Part shown: positions 15,416-28,500 of the stretch, one piece after another
How the letters are laid out: each line of letters begins with the position of its first letter
Numbering within the stretch: the stretch's first letter is position 1
Translations under genes and position numbers: made by a program
Assembly: GCA_014529385.2 (NCBI GenBank)
Contig: CM043955.1
Span: 150,117,640 to 150,181,639, forward strand
Length of the DNA stretch: 64,000 nucleotides
Source: Adiantum capillus-veneris
Taxonomy: Eukaryota > Streptophyta > Polypodiopsida > Polypodiales > Pteridaceae
Reading direction: 5' to 3'
The notes under the pieces: generated by a model
The model's input: only the letters and a program-made list of their open reading frames with translations
Told to the model about the DNA's origin: nothing
Database searches by the model: none

Positions 15416-15867
15416 CATTACGTTCAATTAGAACCATTTGTGCTTTAGCATCAATATTGAAAAGATTTATATGACTTCACTCTTAGCAAAACACTTGTTG
15501 GAAGGATGGTATGTCTTATCACAATGAACACAAGGAGCATAGAACTCTGGACAATAGGGGGACAATGCAGCTCAACACTCTTGTCTATCTCCACTACGTG
15601 GGACTTCAAAATCTTGTTGATAAATTTTTTCATGAGCTTCTACTACATCATGGTACTGTCTCTGCAGCACCATTTTAAAACCCTATGTGCATGCTAGCAT
15701 ATTGCGCCCTAGGAGATGACGGATGACAACATTTTAGAATGTAGTGTGCAAAAATCCTTTCCGGACACCAACTCAAGTCGTGTGCAAAGCTCCTATAGTA
15801 GCATTTTAAAATGCCTACCCTAGCCAACTTGGCTTTGATACCATTTTTAGGATCGGAGACGGATATG
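15416..15867. other. Left flank of gypsy-B, unannotated
   Basis: No gene recognised. It ends at the GCAAG target duplication. The bases around 15848-15872 (TTTAGG...ATGGCAAG) loosely resemble those just before the GA tract at 10850-10875. Confidence 0.35.
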
Positions 15868-15872
15868 GCAAG

Positions 15873-16515
<643 letters not shown>

Positions 16516-16528
16516 TGCCCCCCTTCTT
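16516..16528 (-). other. gypsy-B polypurine tract
   Basis: On the minus strand AAGAAGGGGGGCA abuts the 3' LTR, the expected place and composition for the plus-strand primer. Confidence 0.82.
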
Positions 16529-17887
16529 GATGTAGATTCTGTCCTCGGAAGCTATTGAGTTGAAGCTCGTTCGTTGAGGTGGAAGAGCATTTGAGATGAA
16601 TGTCCTTAGCCTTCTTCAGTCGCTACAAAATCAAACAACATTGGCACAGTACTTGCATTCTCATAAGTGATTAAAAAGCATATGCAGTTTTAGGTAGACA
16701 AGTTGATTGGTAAAAGAATTTCAAACAATTTATCAGCAATGAACATTAAATTGCAATGTAATCAAATGCATAAACAGATGTAAAGGTAAAAAATTAAACA
16801 AGTCTGGGGTCGCTAATTTGACGGTCGAAAAGAACTAGAGATCGAATATTAATACCATGGGTAAGCTTCCTAATTTTCTGAGTCAATTAAGTTGTTTAAT
16901 CGCGAGAGCCAAGTATTCATGTTCGAGGGCTGACTAGAGGCTATATCTAGAAGACCTTGTAGTTAAGCTACCATAAAAGGAATTTCTCATGAAATCATCA
17001 CCTGACTGATTACTTTTTCTTTGACCCCCCAAAGTCTTTTCACAGTGATTCAATTTTGATGTGTGTGCTTATTTTGTATGCCTTGGGTTTTTTGCTTTTC
17101 AAGGAAAAGCGCCCATACTGGGAACCTCTAGGGCTCTAGTACCATAGGCAATACATGTGAGTGAAGTACCAAACCAAGCTGAGATTTCTCTTCCAGCTTA
17201 AGATTTTACAGTGTGGCACTTTGATTTTCTTTTTGTTCATTTTCAGCATTTTAATTTTGTAACTTTGGGGGGTCATATAACACTGATACACCTCCCCAGG
17301 CTCATCACACTAGTAAACTCCCTTTATAATACTTAAGCTAAAGGTCAATAGGGTCAAGCCCACTAGAAAGCCCTAGTACATTTCACACAATGCTGCCTAA
17401 ATCGGATTAAGAACCTAAGTAACCATTAATTATTAGGAAGGCATTCCCCATGGTATTAAGAGAAGATTTCTAACACCTAACTTGGTCAAACTAGTTTGTC
17501 GGACTGCTTGATTTTTAAACCTAGACAAGTGATTATGACAAAAAATTACATTGAATTAAATGTTTGATACTAAGAAAATGCGGTGAATATTAGGCTACCA
17601 ATCACAATTAAAGCTGACAATCATAGATGCAAAAAAGATAAGGGGCAATGCTAATGGACAAGAAACACCTGTTTGTGTCGATGGTCACGCTTGATTTGAA
17701 GAGTGAGTTGAGATAAAGATTCCCTGAAGGTCCAAATCCTACCAATAGCAACACGCTCCTGTACACACTAGGAAACAAAAGGAATACCTCCAGGAGCCAC
17801 ATTAGTGGAAAAAGGTACCAACACTTATTGAACACAACAAAAAACATAAGGAACCCTAACCTAATTATTTGCACTCCCCCTAGAAAG
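16529..17887 (-). other. gypsy-B 3' noncoding spacer
   Basis: About 1.4 kb between the last ORF and the polypurine tract, without a recognisable coding region. Long 3' spacers are usual in large plant gypsy elements. Confidence 0.5.
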
Positions 17888-18310
17888 TCAAGGGAATAGG
17901 ATATTGTAGAGGTTGGGGGGAAACCCTAAGGCTAAACCCCTATCCTCGTCGTCGAGATAAACAGAGTCATCATCCATGAGACCATATGTGCCATCCGTGT
18001 AGTCGTGTAAATTTTCTTCTTCATCATAGGTGCCCATGTTTACTAAGAAGGTCACTAGACGCCTATAGTCATCTTGGTCAAAAGGGTAGGCTTGTGCAAT
18101 GGGAGAAACGCTCTCTGCTAAGTATGGATCAGACGTGGTCAAGAGACGTATCAGCCATTCTAACTCCTCAAAATTCCTCTCACATGCTAGCGTACCTATC
18201 AAATCCCATTCACATTCAAGCACTGGAAAGACCATGTGAAATATTTGTGAAAAGTAACGAGGGTACCTCTCACCCAAGGCAGGAGTGGATGACTCTAGTG
18301 TACTAGCCAT
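17888..18310 (-). CDS. Small acidic ORF at the 3' end of gypsy-B, unknown function
   Basis: An intact 140-codon ORF starting MASTLESSTPALGERYPR. It is rich in Asp, Glu and Tyr, especially toward the C terminus (YDEEENLHDYTDGTYG, then DDDSVYLDDEDRG). No signal peptide, membrane segment or known domain is visible. The start is the ATG at 18310; in-frame codons upstream of it belong to no clear protein. It stays open while most of gypsy-B is broken, but it is short enough that this may be chance. It is the last ORF before the 3' spacer, so it could be an accessory protein of the element. It does not resemble any retroviral domain I know. Confidence 0.5.
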   Translation of the reverse strand: MASTLESSTPALGERYPRYFSQIFHMVFPVLECEWDLIGTLACERNFEELEWLIRLLTTSDPYLAESVSPIAQAYPFDQDDYRRLVTFLVNMGTYDEEENLHDYTDGTYGLMDDDSVYLDDEDRGLALGFPPNLYNILFP

Positions 18311-18556
18311 ATCTGTACACGCAAATAGATGATGGTTAGAGTGCAAATATTACAAGTGTCGTGTTCTTGTGCATAATTTGTTTTTATGATTTGTGTTATG
18401 GCTCTTGCTCTTTTACTTTTTTATCTTGTTTTTGTGAGTATAAGGCTTTATATATACATTCCCTAAGATCAGAGATTAAGAGGTCAGGGAGAAAGGTTGA
18501 GAGGGAAGCAAGTGAATGATGGATGTCCACAAACACTCCCCTCTTCCTTGGGTAGA

Positions 18557-19096
18557 TCATACCGTTTGAAATGATGTCGTCACCCTTTGAAACCAATTGT
18601 TCCAGTTGGTAATAGGTGAGGATTTTTGCCAGTAGTTTTCTATTACCCTAGGTGCCTTGTCAAGTTGCAAGGGTGGTAAGGTACTCTCCCAGGATCGAAG
18701 TTGAAGTGGTTCATCAGGTGATTCTTGAACACTGGGAGGTGTGGATTCTTTTGTAGGTTCATGGAGGTCCATTACTATAGATGGAGACTGTGTAGAAGCT
18801 TTTACCTCTATGGATGTATTACATGAGGAGCTAGAAGCTTCATGGAACTCCCCCCTTCCTGAGCTAGGTGGAATAAATTGGTTTTGCCTTGGAGCCCAAA
18901 CTAGCTCTGGACTAGGTGTGTAGCATTCTGTGATCTTTCCCTTCCCACGGTCTGCCATTGGCTTTAGCATTACACTGTTTGACTCATATGGGTTTGTTGT
19001 CGATAGGGAAGGACACATTTTACGTTTAGGTACCCAAATTTGCTCATTTCCATCATAGTAGCCTTGGGCTTCTAATAGTTGTTTTGGAATCCATCG
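18557..19096 (-). pseudogene. gypsy-B post-integrase accessory region with W-x-P-K motifs
   Basis: This is the same frame as the ORF ending at 19097, separated by one TGA stop (19097-19099). It begins RWIPKQLLEAQ, then has IWVPKRKM near 19030 and VWAPRQN near 18890; a further copy, QWVPKAL, lies before the stop near 19195. The rest is Ser/Pro/Glu-rich with no fold I recognise. Similar W-[IV]-P-K repeats occur in gypsy-C (35797-36600), which suggests a shared accessory region, function unknown. Confidence 0.55.
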
Positions 19097-20542
19097 TCAT
19101 TTGGTCTTTACTCTCCTAGGGCACGCTCTTGGTTTTCCCGGGAAATTTTTTCTTGGAATGGATGGGAGGGTTGAGGTAGTTGGATGTAAGGCCTTGGGGA
19201 CCCATTGATATGTACTCTTATGTCGTGCAGGTTGAGTACTTGCAATATTACTGATTGCTGCAACTACAAGTGTTGAAGTGCTAGATTCATGGGTAGCCGG
19301 CAAAGACCAGTTAACCACCTTGGCTTGTGAATGTTGGCTATCCTTCAACTTTGCTAGAGTTTGCAACGTAGGTGACTTTGCTTGAATGATAAGGGTAAGA
19401 GTCGGTGGTCGCGTCGTGACACTAACAGTATCCCAATCAATAGTGCATTTGGTTGCCAACATCCACGTGCGTCCCAGGTTTACATTGCCTTCCATAGCTC
19501 CCGCGGGCATGACTAGAAACCTCTGCACTATGCTTCCATTGTCATAGACAACAGGGGTCTGAAGGACTCCAAGAATAACAGTTTTCTTTTTATTAATGCC
19601 CTTGACTTGCATCGTACTCGGGGATAGGGTTGGTTTCCCTAATTGACACCAAACTCCATAGGATAACAAATTGTGTGTAGCTCCCGTATCTAATAAGGCA
19701 TTGTATAGTACTTTCCCATAGGGGCTATTTAGCTCAATTGGGTATCGTAGGGGTGGCTCAGATTCTAATGAGTCCTCATTTGTGTCCTCGAAAAATGCTT
19801 GCGTGATTCCCAGATTAGCCTCTCGTTGGCGTCTAAGACGTTGTTGTCGTTCTCGAGCCTCAACTCTTGCTTGGATTTTTTTAAGCTCTGCTTGTTCCTT
19901 GACAGCCTTCTTTTGATGGATGGCTTGCAACTCTTCCTGGCTTAGAGGATCATAATATCTTTTGAATTTACTCCCATTAAGGAATCCAATGGTTTCAACT
20001 CCATCTAGAGTCTCCACACGAATGGTACCTTGCGGGGTAATTTCACACACTCGATATGGCCCCTTACCAGCGTATTTCAATTTCTTCTTTTCATTACGTA
20101 TTCTGTACATAAGAACTTTATCACCAACCTTGATGTCTTTATCCTTTAAATGGCTATCAAACCACTTCTTTCTCCTATTCTTCTCCACTAGAGCATTTCG
20201 CACAGCTAATTGCCTTTCTTCATCTAGCCTTTCCAAGATATATAATCGCTCCACTAAGGGGTTACCATCCCAACCTTCTTGAGAAGCTACTCGAAGACTA
20301 GGAATGACAAACTCCCATGGCATAACTGCTTCGTGGCCATACACCATCTTAAACGGTGTGCAATTAATAGCAACTTTATACACAGTACGATAAGCCCATA
20401 AAGCTGATGTAAGCTTTAGGTCCCAATCAGTGCGATGAGCCTCGACTGTCTTTGTCAAAATGGAGATGAGAGTTTTGTTGGTACTCTCAGCTTGGCCATT
20501 TGCTTGGGGATAATAGGGTGTAGACTTGTGGTGAGATATCAT
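19097..20542 (-). pseudogene. gypsy-B integrase C-terminal half plus second aspartic-protease-like domain
   Basis: The N-terminal part continues the integrase: STPYYPQANGQAESTNKTL carries the catalytic glutamate, followed by the typical gypsy C-terminal region (WDLKLTSALWAYRT, then VLMYRIRNEKKKLKYAGKGPY). The true frame comes from the preceding segment through a one-base frameshift near 20575, so the ATG at 20542 is not a start. A coiled, charged stretch (about 19830-19960, KKIQARVEARERQQRLRRQ) follows. Then comes a retropepsin-like stretch with LDTGATHNLLS (catalytic Asp at 19688-19690) and later LGRTWML. A protease-like domain after integrase is unusual. It may be an aspartic-protease duplicate or a decayed binding domain. 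Confidence 0.78.
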
Positions 20543-20565
20543 GAAGTTTGATGTGAGTTCTTTTA

Positions 20566-21240
20566 TTACTTCATTTTAAAATGAGTTCCATTGTCACTCA
20601 CAAGTTCAAAGGGGGATCCAAAACGTGTGATAATGTTCTCAAAGAGGAACTTAGCTGTTGTTTTTGTATACGCCTTTCGTGTTGCTTTTGCTTCAGCCCA
20701 TTTGGTTACATAGTCGGTAGCGACAATGATATATCGTGATTGCGTGTTACGTGCAGCCGGACTAATCGGTCCTACAAAGTCTAAGCCCCACTTTTCAAAT
20801 GGTTGGGCTACCTTGATGGGATGTAGAGGCATCCTATCCCTTCTTTGTGGCTTGTTGAAGCGTTGGCATTCATCACATCCCTTTGCAAAAAGTGATGCAT
20901 CCTTAAACAGAGTGGGCCACCAATAGCCTGACTGTAAGATCTTTCGGGCAGTCAACTTTCCTGAAAAGTGACCACCAGCTACGCCCATGTGTGCCTCTTG
21001 TAGAATATATAAATACTCATCCTCGTGGGCACAGCATCTAAGAACATCATCTTTTCCTCTCTTATAGAGAGTTCCAGCCAGTAAGCAATAGGGTTCGCAT
21101 TCCTTGATTAATTTTCGAGCTATATCTTTTCGCAGTTCTTTGGGTGGAAAACCATTAACTAAGAAGTTAACAATCTTTTCACTCCATTCAGGCATTGTCT
21201 CAACAATGAACAAAGGAGTATCAGGCAATTCATCATCAAC
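20566..21240 (-). pseudogene. gypsy-B integrase N-terminal half
   Basis: The zinc-binding region shows H (GVAGGHFSGKLTA) and CDECQRF. The catalytic core starts at KWGLDFVGPI (first Asp, near 20785) and reaches SDNGTHF (second Asp, near 20590). The ORF stops just after this because an A-run near 20575 has lost a base. It is joined to the RNase H region upstream by another one-base shift near 21242, after NGEAPTG. Confidence 0.9.
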
Positions 21241-23276
21241 CCCGTAGGAGCTTCGCCATTAGGGATACGAGATAAATGATCCGCCATGACATGTTTCCTC
21301 CCAGGCCTCACAACAACGGTGAAGTCAAACTCAAGAAGAATTAACAACCATCGTGTAATTCGACCTGTGGAACACGGCTTGTTTACCAAATATAGCAATG
21401 CTTGATGATCAACATAAAACACAAACTTGGTAGCAAGAAGGTAATAGCGAAATTTCTTTACTGCGTAAATCATAGCTAGACCTTTGCGCTCTGTAGTAGT
21501 GTAGTTCATCTCGGCATCATTTAATTGGCGACTTGCAAAGCTAATAGGGTAGTCCAATTTATGTTCTCCTGGTTGAGTTAGAACACACCCAATAGCAAAA
21601 TTTGATGCATCAATATGCACATGAAAAGGTACATTCCAATCAGGTGTTCGCAGGATTGGAGCACTTGTTAGGGCCTTCTTTAATAACTCATAAGATTGAT
21701 GACATTCTTCCGTCGAGTGAAACTCGATAAGAAGCTTGTACAATGGACGCGCTATCTCGGCAAAGTTTAAAATAAATCTTCGATAATAACCAACATGGCC
21801 CATAAATCTTTGAACTCCTTTATAGTTCGTAGGTGGTGGCAAATCGGCAATGGCTTTAATCTTACTCTCATCTGTGGATATCCCGTTCTTGGACACTATA
21901 TGCCCTAGAATGACTCCATGCTTAACCCAAAATTGACATTTGAAAGGGTTCAATGAGATGCGATAAAATCTGCACCTTTCAAATATTTTTTGTAGATATA
22001 ACAAATGCTTCTCCCAAGAAGAATAAACATAAAGGTCGTCTAGGAAAGCTTCACAAAACTCCCTTAGAAATTCTTTAAAAGCAGTGTTTATTAATCGTTG
22101 GAATGTAGCAGGGGCATTCGTTAAGCCAAAAGCCATAACACGAAATGCAAACACTCCAAACTCTGTGATAAAAGCAGTTTTAGCTTGGTCCTCCAATGAA
22201 ATTGTGATTTGATTGTAACCAGAGTACCCATCTAAAAAGCTATAAGCTTCCTTGCCTGCAACTCTTTCAAGCACATGTTCTGAATATGGCAAGGGATAAT
22301 GATCTCTCCTAGTGGCTGCATTAACTTTCTTGAGGTCCACGCACACTCTTAGTTTCCCATTCTTTTTTGGCACAATGACTATTGGGGAAACCCATTCTGA
22401 GTGCTCAATAGGGTATATGAATCCACATTGGATAAGTTTTTCAATCTCCTCTTGTACAATTTTGGCGTACTTAGGATTCATTGGATAGGGTCGTTGCTGG
22501 ACGGGTTTAGCAGTGTTGTGGTAAAGGGGACCTTTACCATAATTAATATGCAGTCAAGGAACTGTCAGGATGACTTCAGATTCCAATTAGGAAGTCATCA
22601 GGTCAGAGTCAACTCAGGAGATAATCAGAAACCTATTAGGAAGTAAGTAGGAAAAGACATTATGTGAAAGGATGTAACTTTTCGTAGGGGCTTTTGTATC
22701 TTTTGTGATCTTCGATGATGTAAGGAAGTAAGGGGATGACGCTGATGTGTGTGATGATGATGGGAAATGGAAGGCGGCAGTTATATCTATCTGTCTATTG
22801 TCTGTTCTGATTCTGATCTATGTCTGATGAATAACTGATGAAATCCTGAGTATAAATATGAGATATATGTATTCCCTTTGATCTTGTCGATGAAGTATCT
22901 GAAGGTTTGAAGTGCATACATACTGTGTAGTCCTGTATTGGTGGTTGGTTAAGTGTTAGGCAATTATCAGAGAATATGCAGAATCTGTCTAAGCCTTTCC
23001 TGATCAACCCCATTACATGTTGATCATGGGAATTGTATGTTGCACCACAGAAGGTGGAACGCCCTTCATGTCATGATATGTCCAAGCAAAGATATCCTTG
23101 TATTCCTTGAGGAGCTCCTTAAGTACAGCCTCTTCAGTTTCGGTAAGGTCTTGAGCAAAAAAGACTGGTTTAGACTCCTCACCTGGTTCTACTAATTCTA
23201 TCTCTTTAACTACCGTTGGACCATCATAGACTCCGCTGCTTCCATTGGTAGGTATTCGTTGGGCTTTGGCATACAC
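21159..23276 (-). pseudogene. gypsy-B reverse transcriptase and RNase H, split by a solo LTR
   Basis: Copies genomic RNA into DNA. The N-terminal part (FAWTYHDMKGVPPSVVQHTI, about 23050-23110) is cut at 23022 by the 499-bp solo LTR and resumes at 22513 (AKPVQQRPYP-like, then MNPKYAKIVQEEIEKLI). The finger/palm motifs VDLKKVNAATRRDHYPLP, FLDGYSGYNQI (first catalytic Asp intact) and AFLDDLYVYSS (FLDD at about 22035-22046) are present. RNase H follows with HIDASNFAIGCVLTQ and the end motif RKHVMADHLSRI. The insertion plus its duplication is 504 bases, a multiple of three. Confidence 0.93.
22519..23017 (+). mobile_element. Solo LTR (499 bp) inside gypsy-B reverse transcriptase
   Basis: A TG...CA element (TGGTAAAGGGG...CCATTACA) flanked by a perfect 5-bp duplication TGTTG (22514-22518 and 23018-23022). 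Removing it and one copy of the duplication leaves an open reverse-transcriptase frame. A TATA-like GTATAAATATGAG at about 22850 supports the plus orientation. There is no internal coding. Its first 21 bases form an almost perfect hairpin (TGGTAAAGG paired with CCTTTACCA). It is unrelated to the other LTRs here. A MITE is possible but less likely given the TG/CA ends. Confidence 0.82.
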
Positions 23277-23630
23277 AACCTTTCGCTCCCCCGTGGTATA
23301 AGATTTAAAATGTTCAAGAGCCGTATGTAAGTCAGCAGGCTCTTGCCCTGACGGAGACCTTTCTTTTAGTTCTGCCTCCTTTTGTTGTTGTGCTAACTCT
23401 CGGTTTTGACGTCTTCTTATAGTTCAACTCAATTTCGACTCTGTAACCTCCAATTGAGCGAGGTCAATGGGTCGCGGGCTGCACCACGTGACACTCTGGA
23501 GATGTTCACCCCAATTGTCTACTAGCTTTCGATGAGCATCACATGCCCCTAGATAGCTAAGCCATTCTACAGTAGATCTTTCCTTGTTTATCCTAGCTCT
23601 CACATTTGCTCGATATCGTCGTCTCTTATA

Positions 23631-24074
23631 TCACCTTTGTTTCTTGTTAAGGTTTTGATTTTGGTAAATGTTTGAACTCGACTCGCTTGATAGGTCTTCG
23701 CTTGTATCTTCTTCACTCTCATATAAATTACCATAGATGGTCGTACTAGACCTTGAGTGTTCAGTTTCTATACTTGGCTCACTCGATGTTTCCTCAAGTT
23801 CTGAATCCATTTCTCCCTGAGATTCCGTTTCTGATGTGTATTGGCCTGAAGCCTTTGAGGAATCATCGGTTTCACTCTCAGGTAGGTGTGCCTCTTTCTT
23901 ATCATCGGATGTTACATGCGCTACACCTAACATATTTACTGGTGCAATGTGTGGTATCTCTTCCCCATCTGGTGTTACCCAGGTTATTCCTCTAGCTCCC
24001 CATGTATCTATAGTTGCCGCTAGGTGTACCCAATCGACATTGTCTGACTCAGCCATTCCGGGTAGGATATCCAT
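23631..24074 (-). pseudogene. gypsy-B acidic Ser/Glu-rich spacer between protease and reverse transcriptase
   Basis: An ORF of 147 codons starting MDILPGMAESDNVDW. Its C-terminal half is low-complexity (many ES, SE and EE pairs). No catalytic domain is seen. It is in the same frame as the reverse-transcriptase N-terminal part downstream, with stops near 23631 and between 23276 and 23631. It is most likely a linker of the polyprotein. Confidence 0.5.
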
Positions 24075-24108
24075 ATAAGGAGAGTTCTCCCCAATATCCG
24101 TGTCTTCG

Positions 24109-25563
24109 TTACCCGTGTAACAATACTGTAATGGAGCTGAGTGTTGTGTCTGATCGATTATAAATGATGAATTTATTTCCTAGAGGATGCGTTCGACCAC
24201 TTAAAAGATCAACTCGAATGACAGAGTCTTGGAACTGTAAGTAGACGTGGTTTTTGGACCAGTCATGCACCATTTTTGCTTCCCTCATGAATGGACGCCC
24301 TAAGATCATCTCAAATGACATAGGATGCTTGGAAAAATCCATAACAATGAAAGTCTGCCTTACCTTGTGTCCCAAGACCTTGATTCTGAGATCCTTTAGC
24401 ATTCCAATAGGCGTAACAATAGATCCATTAGCCATTTTTACCACTACGCTTGTGGCTTCAAGGTGAGGTCGCCCCATAGACTCCCAACAACTCTTTGTCA
24501 CCATGCTAACTCCCGCACCACCGTCAAGGACTCCCTTTGTAGTTAATCCTTTAGTAGTGATTGGCAGAGTAGCATTAGATTCATCACCTTCAAAGTATTG
24601 CCCCAACTTGTTAACGGGTACTTCAATTACAGATTCATGTCCCGCTAGGTCAAATGGTGGTGCTAAATATTCCTCATCATTCATTACCGAGTAAGGTTTG
24701 TTCATATGTGCAAACTGTGGTAATCCGGCGTGTAATTCTCCATTGAGGAAGGCTCGAAGAGCTGAGACTAGCTCGGGGTCTTTATATAGTTTGGACATGA
24801 TGGTGGTTCTAACTTCTGAAGACATGAAATCCATCAATTTGGCAACATTTAATGGCATCTTGTGGGACGTAGGACCCTGACAAGAGAATGGTGAAGATGG
24901 AATCTCCACTTCCTCAAGGGGGTCGGGTATTCCCTCACCAAACATTCTCTCTAGTAGGAAAGGTGTGTGTCCACTTTCAGATGTCCTACCTTCACTCTCT
25001 TCCCGAATGATACTGGGTATAGCTAACGGCCTGTAGTTCTTGTGAGGTTGAACTTGTGTGGAGAACACTGTGTCCGACATCTGGATATGTTTGGGTTCAG
25101 GTTCTAATGTTCGTTGAGTTTCTTCCACCAAACCCCTCAGTTGTTGGACTCGTTTAATTTCCACTGTTGGGTTTGGATAGGTTCCAATCTTTCTCTTGCA
25201 ATCCTCATTTTTAGTCTCTCGTGGCTTATCTTGGGGGTTCGCAACTGGGTAGTTTAACTTTGAATACTCTTTTGGTGTTCATCGTAATTCCCTCTCGTGA
25301 TCCTCCTCACTGGCTTTTTCCTTTGTAGTAATAGTTTTGGTCTCCGTGGTCTGTATCGAATCTGAGTCATCCTCAGGGTCATTCATATACACGGGATCCT
25401 CTCCTGTCCCTATGTTAGTCTTTGAACTAGGTTTTGAGCTAGAAGCATTAAGGGATTTCTTTCTTCGTGTTTTCTTCTTTCTCGCTCGGCCAATGGATGC
25501 AGCATCTCTCTCTTCGAGGATGTAATTTTGCTTTTGGAGCATCGACCGTGTGAGTGCATTCAC
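24109..25563 (-). pseudogene. gypsy-B protease-like domain and upstream linker
   Basis: A retropepsin-like domain: NKLGQYFEGDESNATLPI, then VLDGGAGVSMVTKSCW with the catalytic Asp at 24523-24525, then EMILGRPFM. The canonical D-[ST]-G reads D-G-G here; gypsy-C has D-S-G at the same place. Loss of the Thr/Ser would normally weaken catalysis. The upstream linker has a basic stretch (RARKKKTRRKKS, near 25470) and is separated by a TGA at 25279-25281. Frame changes join it to Gag upstream (about 25605) and to the acidic spacer downstream (about 24100). Confidence 0.82.
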
Positions 25564-25574
25564 TGGTGCTATGT

Positions 25575-28500
25575 TTATAGTTGGTGGTGCCCATCAACAA
25601 TCTCTATTATGTTCAATGGTGTGATTTTCGGTGCGTTTGGATTGTTAGGACATTGTGCAATCAAATGATCTATGCCACAACGATTACAAGTGAGTATTGG
25701 CATTGCCAATGCACTCCCTTGACTTGTTTGCATTAGTGCAGCATTCTTTTGCATTCTAATGGGGCACTCAGCTACTCGATGTGGTCCACCACATTCGTAG
25801 CACTGAAGAGGTGGTGTCCTGGCAAAACTATTAATGTTTTGGCCTCTTGCTGCTAGCGCAGTAGCTTGATATACCGTTTTGATTTTTCCCCAATGATCTT
25901 CCATATATTACATTTGACACTCCTCAAGCATGTCGACTCCATAGGTGATACTAGAGTCTATGTCTTCTTCGCAATCTACATAAGTAGTAGATGACTCACA
26001 ACCTATTTGGTTCATAGGTGTAACTCTTGGATGAGGGGGTTGCGGTCCTAGCACTGGAGGTGGCAACGGTGTGGTTTGGACCACATTTTGGGTTCTAGGG
26101 ACCATGTGCTATAATGGCAACTGTTGCTCCATGGGTGGGGTAGGCATCAATGCAGGAACTCGAGGTGAGTCTGCCCAAGCTATAGGCGGTCTATTTTCCA
26201 TGATGCGTTTAAGCATTAGGCAATCCTTCGCTTGATGGCCATACCTACCACACGTGTTACAAGTCCCGTTAAACTTTACTCTGAAAGTAGGGCATTCACT
26301 CGTAGTATGTGGGCCCAAGCAAATTGAGCACCATTGTTGCTCCCTTCTTGGATACATATGAGTGTTTTGTGGAGCACGATTACCCCTAAGGCTTTCTTGG
26401 ATGGCCTTTGTGAGATCTGCCAAAGTCATCTCAGATATCGTTTGCTCTTTCACGATTGGCTTTATCTTCATTGGCTCATGCCGTGATGCTTGCGAGCTAC
26501 TAGACTTCGGCTCGGCAGACACTCTTTCTCCTGCAATCATTAAATTATCCTCCAATTGGATTGCATTCATGGTGACTGCTTCCCAAGTAGTGATACCTCT
26601 AATGACTAGGCCATTATAAATACTTTCATGTCGTAGTCCCCTAATGAATCTATCGAGCAATTGGTTGTTGTTGAATCGCTCATTTGGATTGCATCGAGAA
26701 TTCAAATTCTTTAGGCGACTAATGAAGTCTCTCACGGATTCACCTTCTTCTCGTTGGGCTTTCTGGAGCTGAGAGGCTACACCCCAAAGTACTCCCTCTC
26801 GTATGTATTCTTTTAAGAACAGTCTCCTAAGAGTAGAGTAGATCGTTTTCTCTTCTACTCTTAAGGTTCTATACCAATCTCCAGCCTTTCCGCTTAGGGT
26901 CATTACACTTATGTAGCTCATTGTGCTCTTCCAAGGAATCGCACACATGTTCAAAGACTTCCATATGCTTTCTAGCATCTCAGTCTCCATTTAATTTCTG
27001 TGTGAGCTTAGCTACTTGAACTGCCTTGCTCCTAGGCTCTCTATCAGGTGCACTACGCATGTTTTCCGCAATAGAGCGACCGATAGTTTGAGAAAATGCT
27101 GCCAAATCTCCTATTTGAGCAGGTATAATGGGTGTATGTGCTCCTGGAACCACATGTGAGATGGGAGTTGGCCTTGGCCTTGGCATATGCGCGGCTCTTG
27201 GGTCCCAAATTTCGTATGGTGGTGTACCAGACGGTGGTCCAAAGTTTACAGGCGTGGCCCTAGGCATAGGGGGTGCTTGATATGGAATGTTATTATTAAA
27301 TGGCATGGCTCCACTTGTATAAGAGCTTGGATAATTCCATTGTGGATTGTAAGCTCTTGGAATAATCGGAGGTGTAGGAGCTACATGAGGCTGAGGTACG
27401 ACAGGTGCACATGATTGATAGATACATGTAGGTATAGTTGGGGGCACTGTGCTACTAGGCATCTGCGCAGTCTTAACAAATGAACTCCATGGTGTACTTC
27501 TTGTCATGCTCACCACTGGGATATGCATGGTAGCCGTAGTGTCATTAAGAGAAAGATGAGCTAGATCTGGGAAGGTAAAGCTGCCACTTGTGGGCTCAGA
27601 TTGTACTGAGGCTCCTGGCGAAACAACATATGGAGGATCAATGGGGCTCACTGAGGGAGTCTCCATTCGTGACAGGGTTGGTTGGTTGGCCTTTCCCGTA
27701 TCCAAGAATCTCATTAGGCCTGTTGAAGGCATGTTGATCCCTGTGTTCTGTCTTTCTAACTCGTCAATCCTATGGAGGACATCACAGACTTTCTGTTGTT
27801 GCTCATCTATGCTAGTAGCACCCGATGTGGATTGTAGAACATCTAACCAACCCACATGATAGGTGTGTCCTGTGTACCGATCAGTTAAAGCTTCTGCTTA
27901 TAGGTCATACTCCCAATTTTCGTTTAGGAATATCCCATCTAGGCCTAGCGTGCTGGAGGTTTCCCTTGAAGTGGAAGCATTATTGCTCCCCATAGCTTGC
28001 CCCTCCGTGACTGCTACCTTGGGAGCACTCGGTTGCTCGGCTGGCATGATTGTTGTCATAGGAGCCTTTGCTTTTAGGGCTCGACTTTGTTCTAGCCTTC
28101 GTAGGTTCTCAATTTCCCTCTCCCTTGTTGCTTGCATATAGCGTTCGATCTCTTGTACTTCGGCAAGACTCCTACCATCGGGTAGTAAAACCTCAGAGGG
28201 AGATAGTCCTAAAGGATCAGGAGGTGCAGGGGATGGAACATTCACATGCACACTCTCAAGAAGCATAGGGTCCATTTTAGGCATGAATGACGAATTTACT
28301 TCCCCACTCCCTTCATTTATTTCATTAACCGCATGTTCAGAGCGAGTAGCTCTACTAAGGGTCTCTTTTAAGCGGCTAAACACACTGGACCCGGGCCGTG
28401 GGCCCATGGCATGCATGTCTTGACTTGAACTATCAGGGTTTGGTGTAGGATACCCCTCCATGACTTTGTAGTCAGAGGAAGAATCACTAGATGCGATATG

